Of a stretch of DNA of 64,000 bases, positions 1 through 8,575 are shown one piece after another. The notes beneath the pieces were generated by a model, which was not told where the DNA came from, searched no databases, and saw only the letters and a list, made by a program, of their open reading frames with translations. Origin of the DNA: an uncultured Actinomycetes bacterium (GTDB taxonomy: Bacteria > Actinomycetota > Actinomycetes > Mycobacteriales > Nakamurellaceae); the NCBI GenBank assembly GCA_937926105.1, contig CALANS010000211.1, positions 186,001 through 250,000 of the forward strand, in the 5' to 3' direction. Numbering within the stretch: position 1 is the stretch's first letter; each line of letters begins with the position of its first letter. The position numbers were made by a program, and so were the translations under genes.

Positions 1-138
1 GCCGAGCGCACCGAGACGCTCACCGTGCTGTCGGTGGCTCCCGCGTTGGCCGAGGCGATGCGCCGGATCCACGACGGCGAGTCGGTCAGCGCGCTGTTCG
101 CCTCGCCCGAGCCGGTCAGCGGGCCGGGGCTGTTCTAG
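1..138 (+). CDS. prs: Ribose-phosphate diphosphokinase, C-terminal end (5' truncated by window)
   Basis: Only the last 45 residues are present; the frame is open to the left edge and stops at TAG 136-138. The stretch VLSVAPALAEAMRRIHDGES followed by VSALF matches the conserved C-terminal helix of PRPP synthases (SVAPLLAEAIRRIH..ESVSSLF type). PRPP synthase makes phosphoribosyl pyrophosphate from ribose 5-phosphate and ATP for purine, pyrimidine, histidine and tryptophan synthesis in the cytoplasm. The short tail after VSALF is a little longer than in many family members. The assignment rests on this one motif, so it is good but not certain. Confidence 0.82.
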   Translation, partial: AERTETLTVLSVAPALAEAMRRIHDGESVSALFASPEPVSGPGLF

Positions 139-146
139 CGCCGGCT

Positions 147-1340
147 GTGTTGCGTCGCTTGGGGTTCGCCGTCGCGCTGGTCGCCGTGCTCGCGTTGCTG
201 CATGGGCTGCCGTGGTGGCTGCTGGTGTGGGCCCCGGGCTGGCCGACCGCGACGACGACGGTGGTCACGGCGGTGACGGTGCTGGCGGTGTTGGGCTTCC
301 CGCTGGCGATGGTGCTCGGCCACGGACCGGCCCAGCGGGACGCCGCGGCGGTGGCGGGCGACACCTGGTTGGGCATCGTCTGGCAGCTGTTCGCCTGGGC
401 AGTGCCCGGGGCGGCGGCGCTCGGCATCGCGGTGGCGGCCGGCGCGGATGCCGTCACCGCAGCACGCGTCGTCGCCGTCGTCGTGCTGGTAGGGGTGACG
501 GGGCTGTGTTGCTGGGGCCTCGTGGAGGCGATGCGCACCCCGCGGGTGCGGCGGCTCGACGTGCCCCTCGCACGATTGGGTCCCCGGCTGGACGGGCTGC
601 GGCTGGTGCTGATCGCCGACACCCATTACGGACCGATCGACCGGACCGGCTGGTCGCGGCGGCTGGCCGACCTGGTGAACACCCTGGACGCCGATGTGCT
701 GGCACATGCCGGGGACATCGCCGACGGGACGGTGCGCCGGCGACGCGATCAAGCGGCTCCGCTGGCGGACATGAGAGCCGCCCTGGCCAGGGTCTACGTG
801 ACCGGCAATCACGAGTACTTTTCCGACGCACCCGGCTGGGTCGAGCACCTGGCGGCTTCCGGATGGACCGTGCTGCACAACCGACACACCGTCGTCCGGC
901 GCGGCGGCGACGCGTTGGTGTTGGCGGGGGTCGACGACGCCACGGCGAGCCGATCCGGCATCCAAGGGCACGGTGCCGACCTGGCCGCGGCGCTGGCCGG
1001 CATTCCCGACAACGCTCCGGTCGTGCTGCTGTCCCACCAGCCGAAAACGGTGCCCGCCGCGGTCGCCGCGGGAGTGGACCTGCAGCTATCAGGTCACACC
1101 CACGGCGGCCAGATCTGGCCATTCCACCTGCTCGTGCGGGCCGACCAGAAGACCCTGCACGGCCTGACCCTGCCCGACGAGCGCACCTGGCTGTACACCA
1201 CGCGGGGCAGCGGCTTCTGGGGCCCGCCGTTCCGGGTGTTCGCACCGAGCGAGGTCACGGTGCTGACGCTGCGCCGCCGACCGAGAGACTCTGAAAATCT
1301 GCCCCTAGATTCGCGGGCCGATCCGGGCACAAGCACCTGA
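147..1340 (+). CDS. Membrane-anchored metallophosphoesterase (YkuE-like)
   Basis: 397 aa from GTG 147, 8 nt after the prs stop. The first ~125 residues hold about four hydrophobic segments. A calcineurin-like metallophosphoesterase domain follows, with the metal ligands in order: IADTHYG (DxH), AGDIAD, TGNHEY, LSHQP and SGHTHGGQ. This family hydrolyses phosphodiesters or phosphomonoesters with a dinuclear metal site; the anchored domain probably faces the outside of the membrane (inference). The last ~17 codons and the stop are built from a dispersed inverted repeat (1287-1401), so the native C-terminus was probably replaced or extended by the repeat. The substrate cannot be read from sequence. 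Confidence 0.85.
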   Translation: MLRRLGFAVALVAVLALLHGLPWWLLVWAPGWPTATTTVVTAVTVLAVLGFPLAMVLGHGPAQRDAAAVAGDTWLGIVWQLFAWAVPGAAALGIAVAAGADAVTAARVVAVVVLVGVTGLCCWGLVEAMRTPRVRRLDVPLARLGPRLDGLRLVLIADTHYGPIDRTGWSRRLADLVNTLDADVLAHAGDIADGTVRRRRDQAAPLADMRAALARVYVTGNHEYFSDAPGWVEHLAASGWTVLHNRHTVVRRGGDALVLAGVDDATASRSGIQGHGADLAAALAGIPDNAPVVLLSHQPKTVPAAVAAGVDLQLSGHTHGGQIWPFHLLVRADQKTLHGLTLPDERTWLYTTRGSGFWGPPFRVFAPSEVTVLTLRRRPRDSENLPLDSRADPGTST

Positions 1341-1401
1341 CCTGCAGCAATGCACCGGGCGGGGAGATCGCGGCGCCATCCGGGGGCAAGTTTTCAGACT
1401 C
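1287..1401. repeat. Dispersed inverted repeat, copy 1 of 4 (115 bp)
   Basis: The ends are inverted copies of each other: the left end reads CTCTGAAAATCTGCCCCTAG and the right end, on the opposite strand, AGTCTGAAAACTTGCCCCC. The interior holds TGACCTGCAGCAATG, which recurs in copies 3 and 4. This copy covers the end of the metallophosphoesterase reading frame and lies just upstream of the histidine kinase. Other copies: 19107-19220, 20324-20433, 56819-56909. Confidence 0.8.
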
Positions 1402-1480
1402 GACCGCTGCCTTGGCACCCGGCCGGATCCGGGGGCTAGACCTACTGTGTGGGCGCGGCCCGAGCAGCCACAATGGAGCG

Positions 1481-2761
1481 GTGAGTGCACCCCAGCCTGC
1501 CGCCGCGACGACCCCGATGCCGTGGGTGGATGACGTCATGCCGCAGGCTGCCGTTCCGGCCGGATCCGCCTCCAGCAGTCGCCGCCCCGCCGGCCGGCCG
1601 AAGCTGTTCCTCTCTTCCTGGCTCCTGGTGCTGCTCGTGGTCCCCGCCTGGGTGGGGTTCGGGTTGTTGATCGCCTCGGTGGCCTCCGCCGTGGTGTGGG
1701 TCGGGCTGGTGGGCTGGCTGGTCACCATGGGCGTGCTGCACCTGGTCTCCGGGGCCTATCGCTCGATCGCCGGGTGCGTGCTGGGCGAGCACATCCGTTC
1801 CGCGTATCGGCCCACCCGAGGGAATCTGTTCGCAAGGCTGCGGGTCGTTCTGGCCGATCCCGCCCGCTGGCGGGATGTCGCCTACGTCTTCTTCGCCGTC
1901 TCGCTCGGGTTCGCGATGTCCCTGTCGGCGCTGATCGCGTTCCTCATCTTCCCCGTCGGGTACTGGCTCTCGCCGCTGCTGCTGCGCATCTGGGCCGGCA
2001 CCACCCGATCCATCATCGGCCCGTCCGGCGAGCAGGCACTGCAGCAGCGCATCGGCCAGCTGGAGGAGTCCCGCTCCGAGACGGTGGACCACTCCGCCGC
2101 CGAGCTGCGCCGCATCGAGCGGGACCTGCACGACGGCGCCCAGGCCCAGCTGGTGGCGCTCGGCATGAACCTCGGACTGGCCGAAGAACTCGTATCGCGG
2201 GACCCGCGCGCGGCGGCCGAGCTGATCGCGGACGCGCGGGCGTCGTCCCGCACCGCACTCGCCGAGCTGCGCTCGCTGGTGCGGGGCATCCACCCGCCGG
2301 TGCTGGCCGACCGGGGTCTGGCGGGTGGCATCGAGGCGCTTGCCCTGGCCCACCCGCGCGACGTGGATGTGGACGTCGACCTGCCCGGGCGGCCGCCGGC
2401 ACCGGTGGAGTCGGCGGTGTACTTCGCCGTGGCCGAGGCGCTCACCAACTCGGCGAAATACTCGGCCGCGCAGCACACCTGGGTGTGGTTGCGGCACGAC
2501 GGCGCGCAGCTCACCGCGCTCGTCGGCGACGACGGCGTCGGCGGCGCCCGTCTGACCCCGGAGGGCGGTTTGGCCGGGCTGGAACGGCGGCTGGCCGCCT
2601 TCGACGGGACCATCACCGTGGCCAGCCCACCCGGCGGGCCGACCATCGTCACCGTGACCGTGCCCTGCGCACTCGCGGCCGTCGGCACCGCCGGGGTGGC
2701 TCGGACGGCCGCCGCAGTGACTCGGACAGCCGGCGGAGTCTCCCGGGCGCCGACCCGGTAA
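1481..2761 (+). CDS. NarL-family sensor histidine kinase
   Basis: 426 aa from GTG 1481. Two hydrophobic blocks (about residues 44-88 and 137-162) form a membrane sensor module. Then comes a HisKA_3 dimerisation domain with the phosphoacceptor in RRIERDLHDGAQAQLVALG (His about 217), and a HATPase domain with EALTNSAKYS (N box) and GDDGVGG (G box). It should autophosphorylate and pass phosphate to the response regulator starting at 2868. The start was chosen because CACAAT lies exactly 6 nt before the GTG, a leaderless layout seen at other genes here; ATG 1517 is an alternative. The signal sensed is unknown. The C-terminal 30 residues are a low-complexity Ala/Thr/Arg tail. Confidence 0.9.
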   Translation: MSAPQPAAATTPMPWVDDVMPQAAVPAGSASSSRRPAGRPKLFLSSWLLVLLVVPAWVGFGLLIASVASAVVWVGLVGWLVTMGVLHLVSGAYRSIAGCVLGEHIRSAYRPTRGNLFARLRVVLADPARWRDVAYVFFAVSLGFAMSLSALIAFLIFPVGYWLSPLLLRIWAGTTRSIIGPSGEQALQQRIGQLEESRSETVDHSAAELRRIERDLHDGAQAQLVALGMNLGLAEELVSRDPRAAAELIADARASSRTALAELRSLVRGIHPPVLADRGLAGGIEALALAHPRDVDVDVDLPGRPPAPVESAVYFAVAEALTNSAKYSAAQHTWVWLRHDGAQLTALVGDDGVGGARLTPEGGLAGLERRLAAFDGTITVASPPGGPTIVTVTVPCALAAVGTAGVARTAAAVTRTAGGVSRAPTR

Positions 2762-2867
2762 CCGACCGTGCGATCGCCCGGCCCGGCGACGCGACCGCGC
2801 GTCGTCCCCAGGCCGCTCGCTACAGTTCTCGCGACGGGAACGCGATCGACGGCGAGGGAGCAGGCAC

Positions 2868-3524
2868 GTGCGAGTGGTGCTGGCCGAGGACCTGGCGCTG
2901 CTACGCGACGGACTGATCCGGCTGCTGGCCGCCTACGACTTCGAGGTGGTCGAGGCCGTCGACAACGGCCCGTCCCTGCTGCGGGCGCTCACCACCCACC
3001 GGCCCGACGTGGCAGTGGTCGACGTCCGGCTGCCGCCGACGTTCACCGACGAGGGGCTGCGAGCGGCGCTGTCCGCGCGGGAGCAGATCCCCGGGCTGCC
3101 GGTGCTGGTGCTCAGCCAATACGTGGAGCAGCTCTACGCCCGCGAACTGCTCGGCCAGGGCACGGGCGGGGTTGGCTACCTGCTCAAGGATCGGGTGTCC
3201 GACGTCGCCCAGTTCGTGGACGCCATCAAGCGGGTTGCCGCCGGGGGCACGGCCATGGATCCCGAGGTCATCAGCCAACTGCTGACCCGGCACCGCGAAT
3301 CGTCCCCCGTCGCGTCGCTGACTCCGCGGGAGCGCGAGGTGCTCGAGCACATGGCGGAGGGCCGGTCCAACGCCGCGATCGCCGCCGCCATGTTCGTCAC
3401 CGAAAAGGCCGTCGGCAAGCACACCAACTCGATCTTCAGCAAGCTCGGGCTGGAACCCCACGAGGACGACAACCGCCGGGTGCTGGCCGTGCTGGCGTAT
3501 CTGGAAAACAGCCCGGGGCGGTGA
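2868..3524 (+). CDS. NarL/LuxR-family response regulator
   Basis: 218 aa, GTG start with GGGAG about 8 nt upstream. The receiver domain has acidic residues E7/D8, the phosphoacceptor Asp in VAVVDVRLPP (about D52) and the switch Lys in GYLLKDRV. The LuxR-type HTH is LTPREREVLEHMAEGRSNAA with VTEKAVGKHTNSIFSKLGL. It follows its kinase by 106 bp, and a TACAGT hexamer at 2821-2826 could give it its own promoter. It is the DNA-binding output of the pair; its target genes are not evident. The spacing and order kinase-regulator are typical of actinobacterial NarL pairs. Confidence 0.92.
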   Translation: MRVVLAEDLALLRDGLIRLLAAYDFEVVEAVDNGPSLLRALTTHRPDVAVVDVRLPPTFTDEGLRAALSAREQIPGLPVLVLSQYVEQLYARELLGQGTGGVGYLLKDRVSDVAQFVDAIKRVAAGGTAMDPEVISQLLTRHRESSPVASLTPREREVLEHMAEGRSNAAIAAAMFVTEKAVGKHTNSIFSKLGLEPHEDDNRRVLAVLAYLENSPGR

Positions 3525-3564
3525 CGGCGGTGACCGCGGGGGGCCCTTCGACGACAGGAGCACC

Positions 3565-4017
3565 ATGACCGGACCCGTGCCCGCGCGCATCAGCCTGGCC
3601 ACCCTCGGCGTGGCAGACCTGCAGCGTGCCACCGACTTCTACGCCGCGCTGGGCTGGCCGCGCGCCGCCGCATCGGAGGCTGGGGTGGTGACGTTCTTCC
3701 CGACCGCGGGCGCGGCGCTAAGCCTGTTCGGCGTGGCCGATCTCGCCGCCGACGCCGAGTTGGACGGTGCCGCCGCCGAGGCGGTGTCGGCGGGATTCCG
3801 CGGCGTGGCGCTGGCCATCAACGTGGAGTCCCGCGAGGCGGTGGATGCGGCGTTCGCGGCGGCCTCGGCGGCCGGTGCGCGGATCGTCAAGCCACCCGTG
3901 ACGGCCGACTGGGGTGGGTATTCCGGGTACTTCGCCGATCCGGACGGTCACCTGTGGGAGATCGCGCACAACCCCGGCTGGCCGTTGGACGAGCGGGGCC
4001 TGCCGATCGTGCGGTAG
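3565..4017 (+). CDS. VOC (glyoxalase/dioxygenase-fold) family protein
   Basis: 150 aa, ATG with ACAGGAG upstream, 40 nt after the response regulator. It has the paired beta-alpha-beta-beta-beta units of the vicinal oxygen chelate fold: ISLATLGVADLQRATDFYAA at the N-terminus and GYFADPDGHLWEIAHNPGW near the C-terminus. The C-terminal DPDGHLWEI is typical of the family and supplies one metal ligand (Glu). Members include glyoxalase I, dioxygenases and antibiotic-binding proteins; nothing here picks one of these. It may be co-transcribed with the two-component genes. Confidence 0.85.
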   Translation: MTGPVPARISLATLGVADLQRATDFYAALGWPRAAASEAGVVTFFPTAGAALSLFGVADLAADAELDGAAAEAVSAGFRGVALAINVESREAVDAAFAAASAAGARIVKPPVTADWGGYSGYFADPDGHLWEIAHNPGWPLDERGLPIVR

Positions 4018-4096
4018 GCGCCCGACGCGTCCGCGGCCCGGACGAGTTGATCCGCCGTACCGGTAGCGTCGGACCCGTCATACCAGTGGAGGCCGC

Positions 4097-5224
4097 ATGA
4101 CCGATGCCAAACCCGGCACGCCGTACTGGAATCCGACTGCCCGCGGCTGGCGCTGCGAGCCGCCGCCCGCGGTGATCGAGTTCCATCGCAGCATGCCCGG
4201 CTACCGGCCCACTGATCTGGTCGAAATTCCGCCACTGGCCACCAGTCTGGGCGTGGCCCGGCTGCTGGTCAAGGTCGAGAACGGCCGATTCGGACTGCCC
4301 GCGTTCAAGATCCTTGGGGCCGGTTATGCCATCGCCCGCGCCCTGTCGGCACGGCTCGGCGTGCCCGATCGGGCCCTACCGCTGGATGAGTTGCGCCGCG
4401 AACTGGCGCCGCCGGGCCATCCGGGCTCGGTGACGGTCGTGACGGCGACCGACGGCAACCACGGTCGTGCGGTGGCACGCACCGCCCGGCTGCTGGGCTT
4501 GCCGGCGCAGATCTGGTTCCCGGCGGGCATCACCCACGCGGCCAAGGAGGCGATCGCCGGCGAGGGCGCCGAGCTCGTCGAGGTCACCGGCGGCTACGAC
4601 GAGGCGGTGGCGCGCGCCGCGGCGGCCGTCGGGCAGCAGCCGAACGCCATGCTGGTCCAGGACACCTCGTGGCCCGGCTACCAGCAGGTGCCGGGCTGGA
4701 TCGTCGACGGGTACGGCACGCTGTTCGCCGAGGCGGACACACAACTGGCCGAGAGCGGCATCGACGCACCGGATCTGGTGGTCATTCCGGTAGGCGTCGG
4801 ATCGCTGGCGCAGGCCGCGGTGCGGCACTATCGCTCCGGCAGCGCGTCCCCGGTGCTGCTGGCGGTGGAGCCCGCGGCGGCGCCGGCCATCCTGGCCTCG
4901 CTGCGTTCCGGCGAGCCGACCAGCGTGCCGACATCGCCGACGGTGATGACGGGGTTGAACTGCGGCACCCCGTCCGCCGACGCGTGGCCGGTGCTGCGGT
5001 CGGGGCTGGACGCCGCCATCGCCGTCACCGACGCCCTCGCCGTGGCCGCCGTCCACGAGTTGGCCGAGCACGGCGTGGATGCCGGACCGTGCGGCGCCGC
5101 GACGCTCGCCGGGGTGCGGGCCCTGCGCAGCGACCCGGCCGGCCGGCTGGCGATCGGTCCCGATGCCACCGTGCTGCTCGTCTCGACGGAGGGCCGCGCC
5201 GCCAACCCCCTGCAGCAGCCATGA
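4097..5224 (+). CDS. dpaL: PLP-dependent diaminopropionate ammonia-lyase-like protein
   Basis: 375 aa, ATG with GGAGG 6 nt upstream. It is a fold-type II PLP enzyme: the Schiff-base Lys is in PAFKILGAGYA, and the phosphate-binding region is VPVGVGSLAQA. The N-terminus (YWNPTARGWRCEPPPAVIEFHRSMPGYRPTDL) is arranged like diaminopropionate ammonia-lyase, which makes pyruvate and two ammonia from 2,3-diaminopropionate. It overlaps the following M20 peptidase by ATGA, so the pair is translationally coupled; a desuccinylase/deacetylase partner suggests uptake and breakdown of an amino-acid-like compound. A threonine-dehydratase-like substrate cannot be ruled out. Confidence 0.75.
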   Translation: MTDAKPGTPYWNPTARGWRCEPPPAVIEFHRSMPGYRPTDLVEIPPLATSLGVARLLVKVENGRFGLPAFKILGAGYAIARALSARLGVPDRALPLDELRRELAPPGHPGSVTVVTATDGNHGRAVARTARLLGLPAQIWFPAGITHAAKEAIAGEGAELVEVTGGYDEAVARAAAAVGQQPNAMLVQDTSWPGYQQVPGWIVDGYGTLFAEADTQLAESGIDAPDLVVIPVGVGSLAQAAVRHYRSGSASPVLLAVEPAAAPAILASLRSGEPTSVPTSPTVMTGLNCGTPSADAWPVLRSGLDAAIAVTDALAVAAVHELAEHGVDAGPCGAATLAGVRALRSDPAGRLAIGPDATVLLVSTEGRAANPLQQP

Positions 5225-6408
5225 ACGGCTCCCCCGACCGGGCCGGTGCGCGACCGGCATCCGACGGCATCGCCCCGGAAGCCGTCGCGTTGCTGCGCAC
5301 CCTGATCGGCATCGACTCGGTGAACCCCGACCTGGTGCCGGGCGGTGCCGGCGAGGCGCGGATCGCCGACGCCGTCACCGCCTGGCTCGCCGGCCGCGGA
5401 TTCGACTGCCGCAGGCTGGAATCCACCGCCGGCCGGCCGTCGATCCTCGCCGTCGCACCGGGAACCGGCGGCGGACGCTCGCTGATGCTCAACGGGCACC
5501 TGGACACCGTCTCGCTGGCCAGCTACGACGGCGACGGGCTGACCTCGGTGGTGCGGGACGGTTCGCTGTACGGCCGCGGCGCCTACGACATGAAATCGGG
5601 CCTGGCCGCGATGATGCTCGCGGCCGACCGGGCACATCGGCGGAGGCATGCCGGCGACATCGTGCTGGCGCTGGTCGCCGACGAGGAGTACGCCAGCGAC
5701 GGTACCGCCGAGGTGCTCGGCGCCGTCACCACCGATGCCGCCATCGTCGTCGAGCCCACCGGGATGGACCTCGTCACCGCCCACCGCGGGTTCGTCTGGG
5801 CCACCGTCACCGTCCGGGGCCGCGCTGCGCACGGCTCCCGGCCGGACCTCGGGCTGGATGCGATCGCAAAGACGGGCCGGCTGCTGGCCGAGATCGACTC
5901 CCTGGCCGGCCGGCTCGCGGCCTCCACACCCCATCCCCTGCTGGCCACGGGCAACGTGCACGCCGGCACGATCGCCGGCGGCGTGGAGGTGTCCAGCTAC
6001 CCTGCGGACTGCACCGTGACACTGGAGCGACGCACGATTCCCGGCGAGGACGAGCAGACATTCCGGCGCGAGCTCGAGGGGATCGTCGCCGATATCTCCC
6101 GGCAGGACCCGGACGTCGCCGCCGACGTGCAGATCACCACGCATCGCGCCCCGTTCCAGGCCGACCCCGACTCGGCCGTGGGAGCCACCCTGGCGGCCAG
6201 CTTCAGCGAGGTCGCCGGGACGGAGATCGTGCGTCGCGGCGAGCCGTTCTGGACCGACTGCGCGCTGCTGCACGATGCGGGCATCGACACGGTGATGTTC
6301 GGTGTGGCCGGCGGCGGAGCGCATGCCGCCGTCGAGTGGGTGACCCTGGACTCCCTGGCCACCGTCACCGACACGCTGGAGCGCGCCGCCGTCCGGTACT
6401 GCGCCTGA
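5221..6408 (+). CDS. M20-family metallopeptidase (ArgE/DapE-like deacylase)
   Basis: 395 aa from ATG 5221, whose ATGA contains the preceding stop. Zinc-site motifs appear in order: MLNGHLDTV (His and general region), YGRGAYDMKSGLAAMM (bridging Asp), ADEEYASDGT (catalytic Glu-Glu), then the dimerisation domain VTVRGRAAHGSRPDLGLDAI and a final HAAVEWV His. The family removes acyl groups from acetylornithine, succinyl-diaminopimelate and similar compounds, or splits dipeptides. Coupling to a PLP ammonia-lyase suggests it releases the lyase's substrate from an N-acyl form (inference). Cytoplasmic; no signal peptide. Confidence 0.87.
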   Translation: MNGSPDRAGARPASDGIAPEAVALLRTLIGIDSVNPDLVPGGAGEARIADAVTAWLAGRGFDCRRLESTAGRPSILAVAPGTGGGRSLMLNGHLDTVSLASYDGDGLTSVVRDGSLYGRGAYDMKSGLAAMMLAADRAHRRRHAGDIVLALVADEEYASDGTAEVLGAVTTDAAIVVEPTGMDLVTAHRGFVWATVTVRGRAAHGSRPDLGLDAIAKTGRLLAEIDSLAGRLAASTPHPLLATGNVHAGTIAGGVEVSSYPADCTVTLERRTIPGEDEQTFRRELEGIVADISRQDPDVAADVQITTHRAPFQADPDSAVGATLAASFSEVAGTEIVRRGEPFWTDCALLHDAGIDTVMFGVAGGGAHAAVEWVTLDSLATVTDTLERAAVRYCA

Positions 6409-6442
6409 TCGGCCGTGCCACGGGGTTCCTGTCCGGGCACGC

Positions 6443-6874
6443 TCAGCGAATGCGCTCGGCGGCTCGGGCCGCCTCCAGCAGCACCTCGACCAGTTCGACG
6501 AGATCCGCCCGTGGCGCCGATTCACCCAACGCCGTCGCGACATCCTCCGCGGCGCAGCGCATCTGGAACAACCGGTCGGCCAGATCGTCGCGCTCGTCGA
6601 CGGACAGCACCACCGCGTCATCGGGCAGGTCACTGCGCTGCAGGGCGGTGCGGTTCTCGTAGGCCCGCTGCCGGCACGACTGCCCGCAATACAGCCGGCG
6701 CCGGCCGACGCCGAGCTGGTCGGGTAACTGTCTCCCGCACCAGGAGCAGCGCTGCGGGCCCCGGCGGCGGCGCGGCAGGTCCCCCGACGCGGCCGTCACG
6801 GCGGTCGGTGCGGCGGGCCCGGTGGCGCCCCCCGGGCGGCGAGCGGACAGGGTGCTGGTGGCGGTGCGGCTCAT
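6443..6874 (-). CDS. Small zinc-finger-like protein, function unknown
   Basis: 143 aa from ATG 6874 (GTG 6883 would add three residues). The middle holds a likely zinc site, CSWCGRQLPDQ...YCGQSCRQRAYENR: two CxxC/CxxxC pairs followed by a basic helix. The N-terminal 40 residues are disordered and rich in Ala/Thr/Gly/Arg, and the C-terminal ~70 residues are acidic and helical (LADRLFQMRCAAEDVATALG). The CRQRAYE finger is widespread in small actinobacterial proteins of unknown role and could bind nucleic acid. It is convergent with the M20 gene and divergent from the phosphodiesterase. No further function can be supported. Confidence 0.7.
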   Translation of the reverse strand: MSRTATSTLSARRPGGATGPAAPTAVTAASGDLPRRRRGPQRCSWCGRQLPDQLGVGRRRLYCGQSCRQRAYENRTALQRSDLPDDAVVLSVDERDDLADRLFQMRCAAEDVATALGESAPRADLVELVEVLLEAARAAERIR

Positions 6875-6977
6875 GATGCGCACGAGGCTACGGCGTGCCG
6901 GGTTCGAGCCTCGTCACCGACACGCGCCCCGGCCCGGCAGCTGCCGGAGCGGGGCGCAGGTCTGAGACACTCGCGGG

Positions 6978-7736
6978 GTGAGTTTCCTGGACGGGCCGGG
7001 CCCGCGGGCGTTCGCGCACCGCGGCTGGCACACCGGCGACCTGGCCGGCTGCGAGAACTCCCTCGCGGCGTTCCGGCGCGCCGTGCAGGAGGGTTTCCGG
7101 TACCTGGAAACCGACGTGCACCTGACCGCCGATGGGGTGCTGGTCGCCTTTCACGACACGGTGCTGGACCGCGTGACCGACGGGCACGGCCCGATCGCGG
7201 CGGCCACCTTCGACGCACTGCGCCGGGTCCGGATCGGCGGTCGCGAGCCCATCCCGACGATGGCTGAGGTGCTCGACGCGTGCCCTGATGCCTGCTTCAA
7301 CATCGATCCGAAGGCGGATGCGGCGGTGGGGCCGCTGTTGGATCTGCTACACGACATGCGGGCCCTGACCCGGGTGTGCATCGGCGCGTTCTCCGACCGG
7401 CGGCTGCGCACCATCCGGGGGGCCGCCGGCCCCGATGTTGCCACCTCGCTCGGCCCCCGCGAGGTGGCCCGGCTGGCGCGCGGCGCCGTCACCGGACTGC
7501 CCCTGCGTTCGACGGGCGCGGTGGCCGCACAGGTCCCGGTGCGGTTCGGTCGCATCCCCGTCACCACTCCCCGTTTCGTCCGCGCTGCGCACCGTGCCGG
7601 CCTCGAGGTGCACGTGTGGACCATCGACGATCCGGGCGAGATGGGCAGGCTGCTGGACCTGGGAGTGGACGGGATCATGACCGACCGCCCGGATCTGCTG
7701 CGTGATGTGCTGCGGCGCCGCGGCGACTGGCACTGA
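6978..7736 (+). CDS. Glycerophosphodiester phosphodiesterase family protein
   Basis: 252 aa, GTG start. GDPD-family motifs: FAHRGWHTGDLAGCENSLAAF (catalytic His and Arg plus ENS), YLETDVHLTADGVLVAFHD (metal-binding Glu, Asp and second catalytic His), and the C-terminal VHVWTIDDP and GVDGIMTDRPDLL. The enzyme would hydrolyse glycerophosphodiesters to glycerol 3-phosphate and an alcohol. No signal peptide, so it is probably cytoplasmic. GACACT lies exactly 6 nt before the GTG and no ribosome-binding site is obvious, which fits leaderless transcription. Confidence 0.9.
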   Translation: MSFLDGPGPRAFAHRGWHTGDLAGCENSLAAFRRAVQEGFRYLETDVHLTADGVLVAFHDTVLDRVTDGHGPIAAATFDALRRVRIGGREPIPTMAEVLDACPDACFNIDPKADAAVGPLLDLLHDMRALTRVCIGAFSDRRLRTIRGAAGPDVATSLGPREVARLARGAVTGLPLRSTGAVAAQVPVRFGRIPVTTPRFVRAAHRAGLEVHVWTIDDPGEMGRLLDLGVDGIMTDRPDLLRDVLRRRGDWH

Positions 7737-7784
7737 CGCCGCGGACCGGACACGGCCCCGTCGTGTGCGGTGCCGGCCAGCACG

Positions 7785-7796
7785 TACAGTCCGGAC
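7785..7796 (+). promoter_or_regulatory. -10 hexamer placing transcription start on the tdk GTG (leaderless)
   Basis: TACAGT at 7785-7790 matches the actinobacterial -10 pattern TANNNT. The six bases CCGGAC separate it from GTG 7797, so +1 would be the start codon itself. No clear -35 is seen. Confidence 0.45.
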
Positions 7797-8564
7797 GTGA
7801 TCGTGCCCGACCCGCCCGCGGACAGTTCCCCGTTCGATGTGCTCGCCCTCGGCGGCGTGGCCGACGGCGAACGAGCCTCCGCACTGTCGTCGGTGCCGGC
7901 GGCCGGGTCGCGTCGCGGCATGGCGCCCGCCGGAGTGGTCAAGTACTTCTACGGCCCGATGGACTGCGGCAAGTCCACCCTGGCACTGCAGGTGGATCAC
8001 AACCACGCCCGCCAGGGCCGGCGCGGCATCCTGCTGACCCGGCTGGATCGGTCTCGGCGCGGCCAGATCACCTCGCGGATGGGTCTGACCCGTGCCGCGG
8101 TGCAGGCGGACGACGACCTGGACATCACCGAACTGGTGCGGCAGTCCTGGGCGGCCGGGCGGCGGGTGGACTACCTGATCGTCGATGAGGCGCAGTTCTT
8201 CACCCCGGCCCAGATCGAGCAGCTGGCCCAGCTGGCCGACGACGTGCAGGTCGACGTGTACGCGTTCGGCATCGCCACCGACTTCCGCGGCCGGATGTTT
8301 CCGGGCTCGATGCGGCTCTTCGAGCTGGCCGACGAGATCGTGCCGCTGCAGGTGGAGGTGCTGTGCTGGTGCGGGCGTCCGGGCCGGTTCAATGCCCGGG
8401 TGGTGGACGGCGTGGTGGCCAGGGAGGGCGAGCAGGTGGTGGTCGCCGACACCGGCGCCGGCCCCGACGTCCGATACCAGGTGCTGTGCCGAACCCATCA
8501 TCGGTCCGGTGACCTCGGCCCGGGCGCGGCGGGTGACACCCTGCCGTTGGTCGCGCAGGACTAG
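7797..8564 (+). CDS. tdk: Thymidine kinase (type II)
   Basis: 255 aa from GTG 7797. The P-loop is YFYGPMDCGKSTLAL, the Walker-B-like segment is YLIVDEAQFF (catalytic Glu), and the lasso region is YAFGIATDFRGRMFPGS. The zinc site has fewer Cys than usual: CWCGR, then CRTHH near the C-terminus. The enzyme phosphorylates thymidine with ATP for salvage. Most type II kinases start a few residues before FFYGPMDCGKS, so the first ~41 residues are an extension; ATG 7920 would give a normal 214-aa protein. GTG 7797 was kept because TACAGT sits 6 nt before it. Confidence in function is high, in the start moderate. Confidence 0.88.
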   Translation: MIVPDPPADSSPFDVLALGGVADGERASALSSVPAAGSRRGMAPAGVVKYFYGPMDCGKSTLALQVDHNHARQGRRGILLTRLDRSRRGQITSRMGLTRAAVQADDDLDITELVRQSWAAGRRVDYLIVDEAQFFTPAQIEQLAQLADDVQVDVYAFGIATDFRGRMFPGSMRLFELADEIVPLQVEVLCWCGRPGRFNARVVDGVVAREGEQVVVADTGAGPDVRYQVLCRTHHRSGDLGPGAAGDTLPLVAQD

Positions 8565-8575
8565 CGGCCCGGATA

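Noticed and set aside
4828..6633. 601-codon minus-strand frame opposite the M20 peptidase
   Set aside because: No domain, biased composition; the plus strand encodes a complete zinc peptidase.
6890..6925. GGTTCGAGCC resembling a tRNA T-loop
   Set aside because: The stem pairs at only four of five positions and no other tRNA arms are present.
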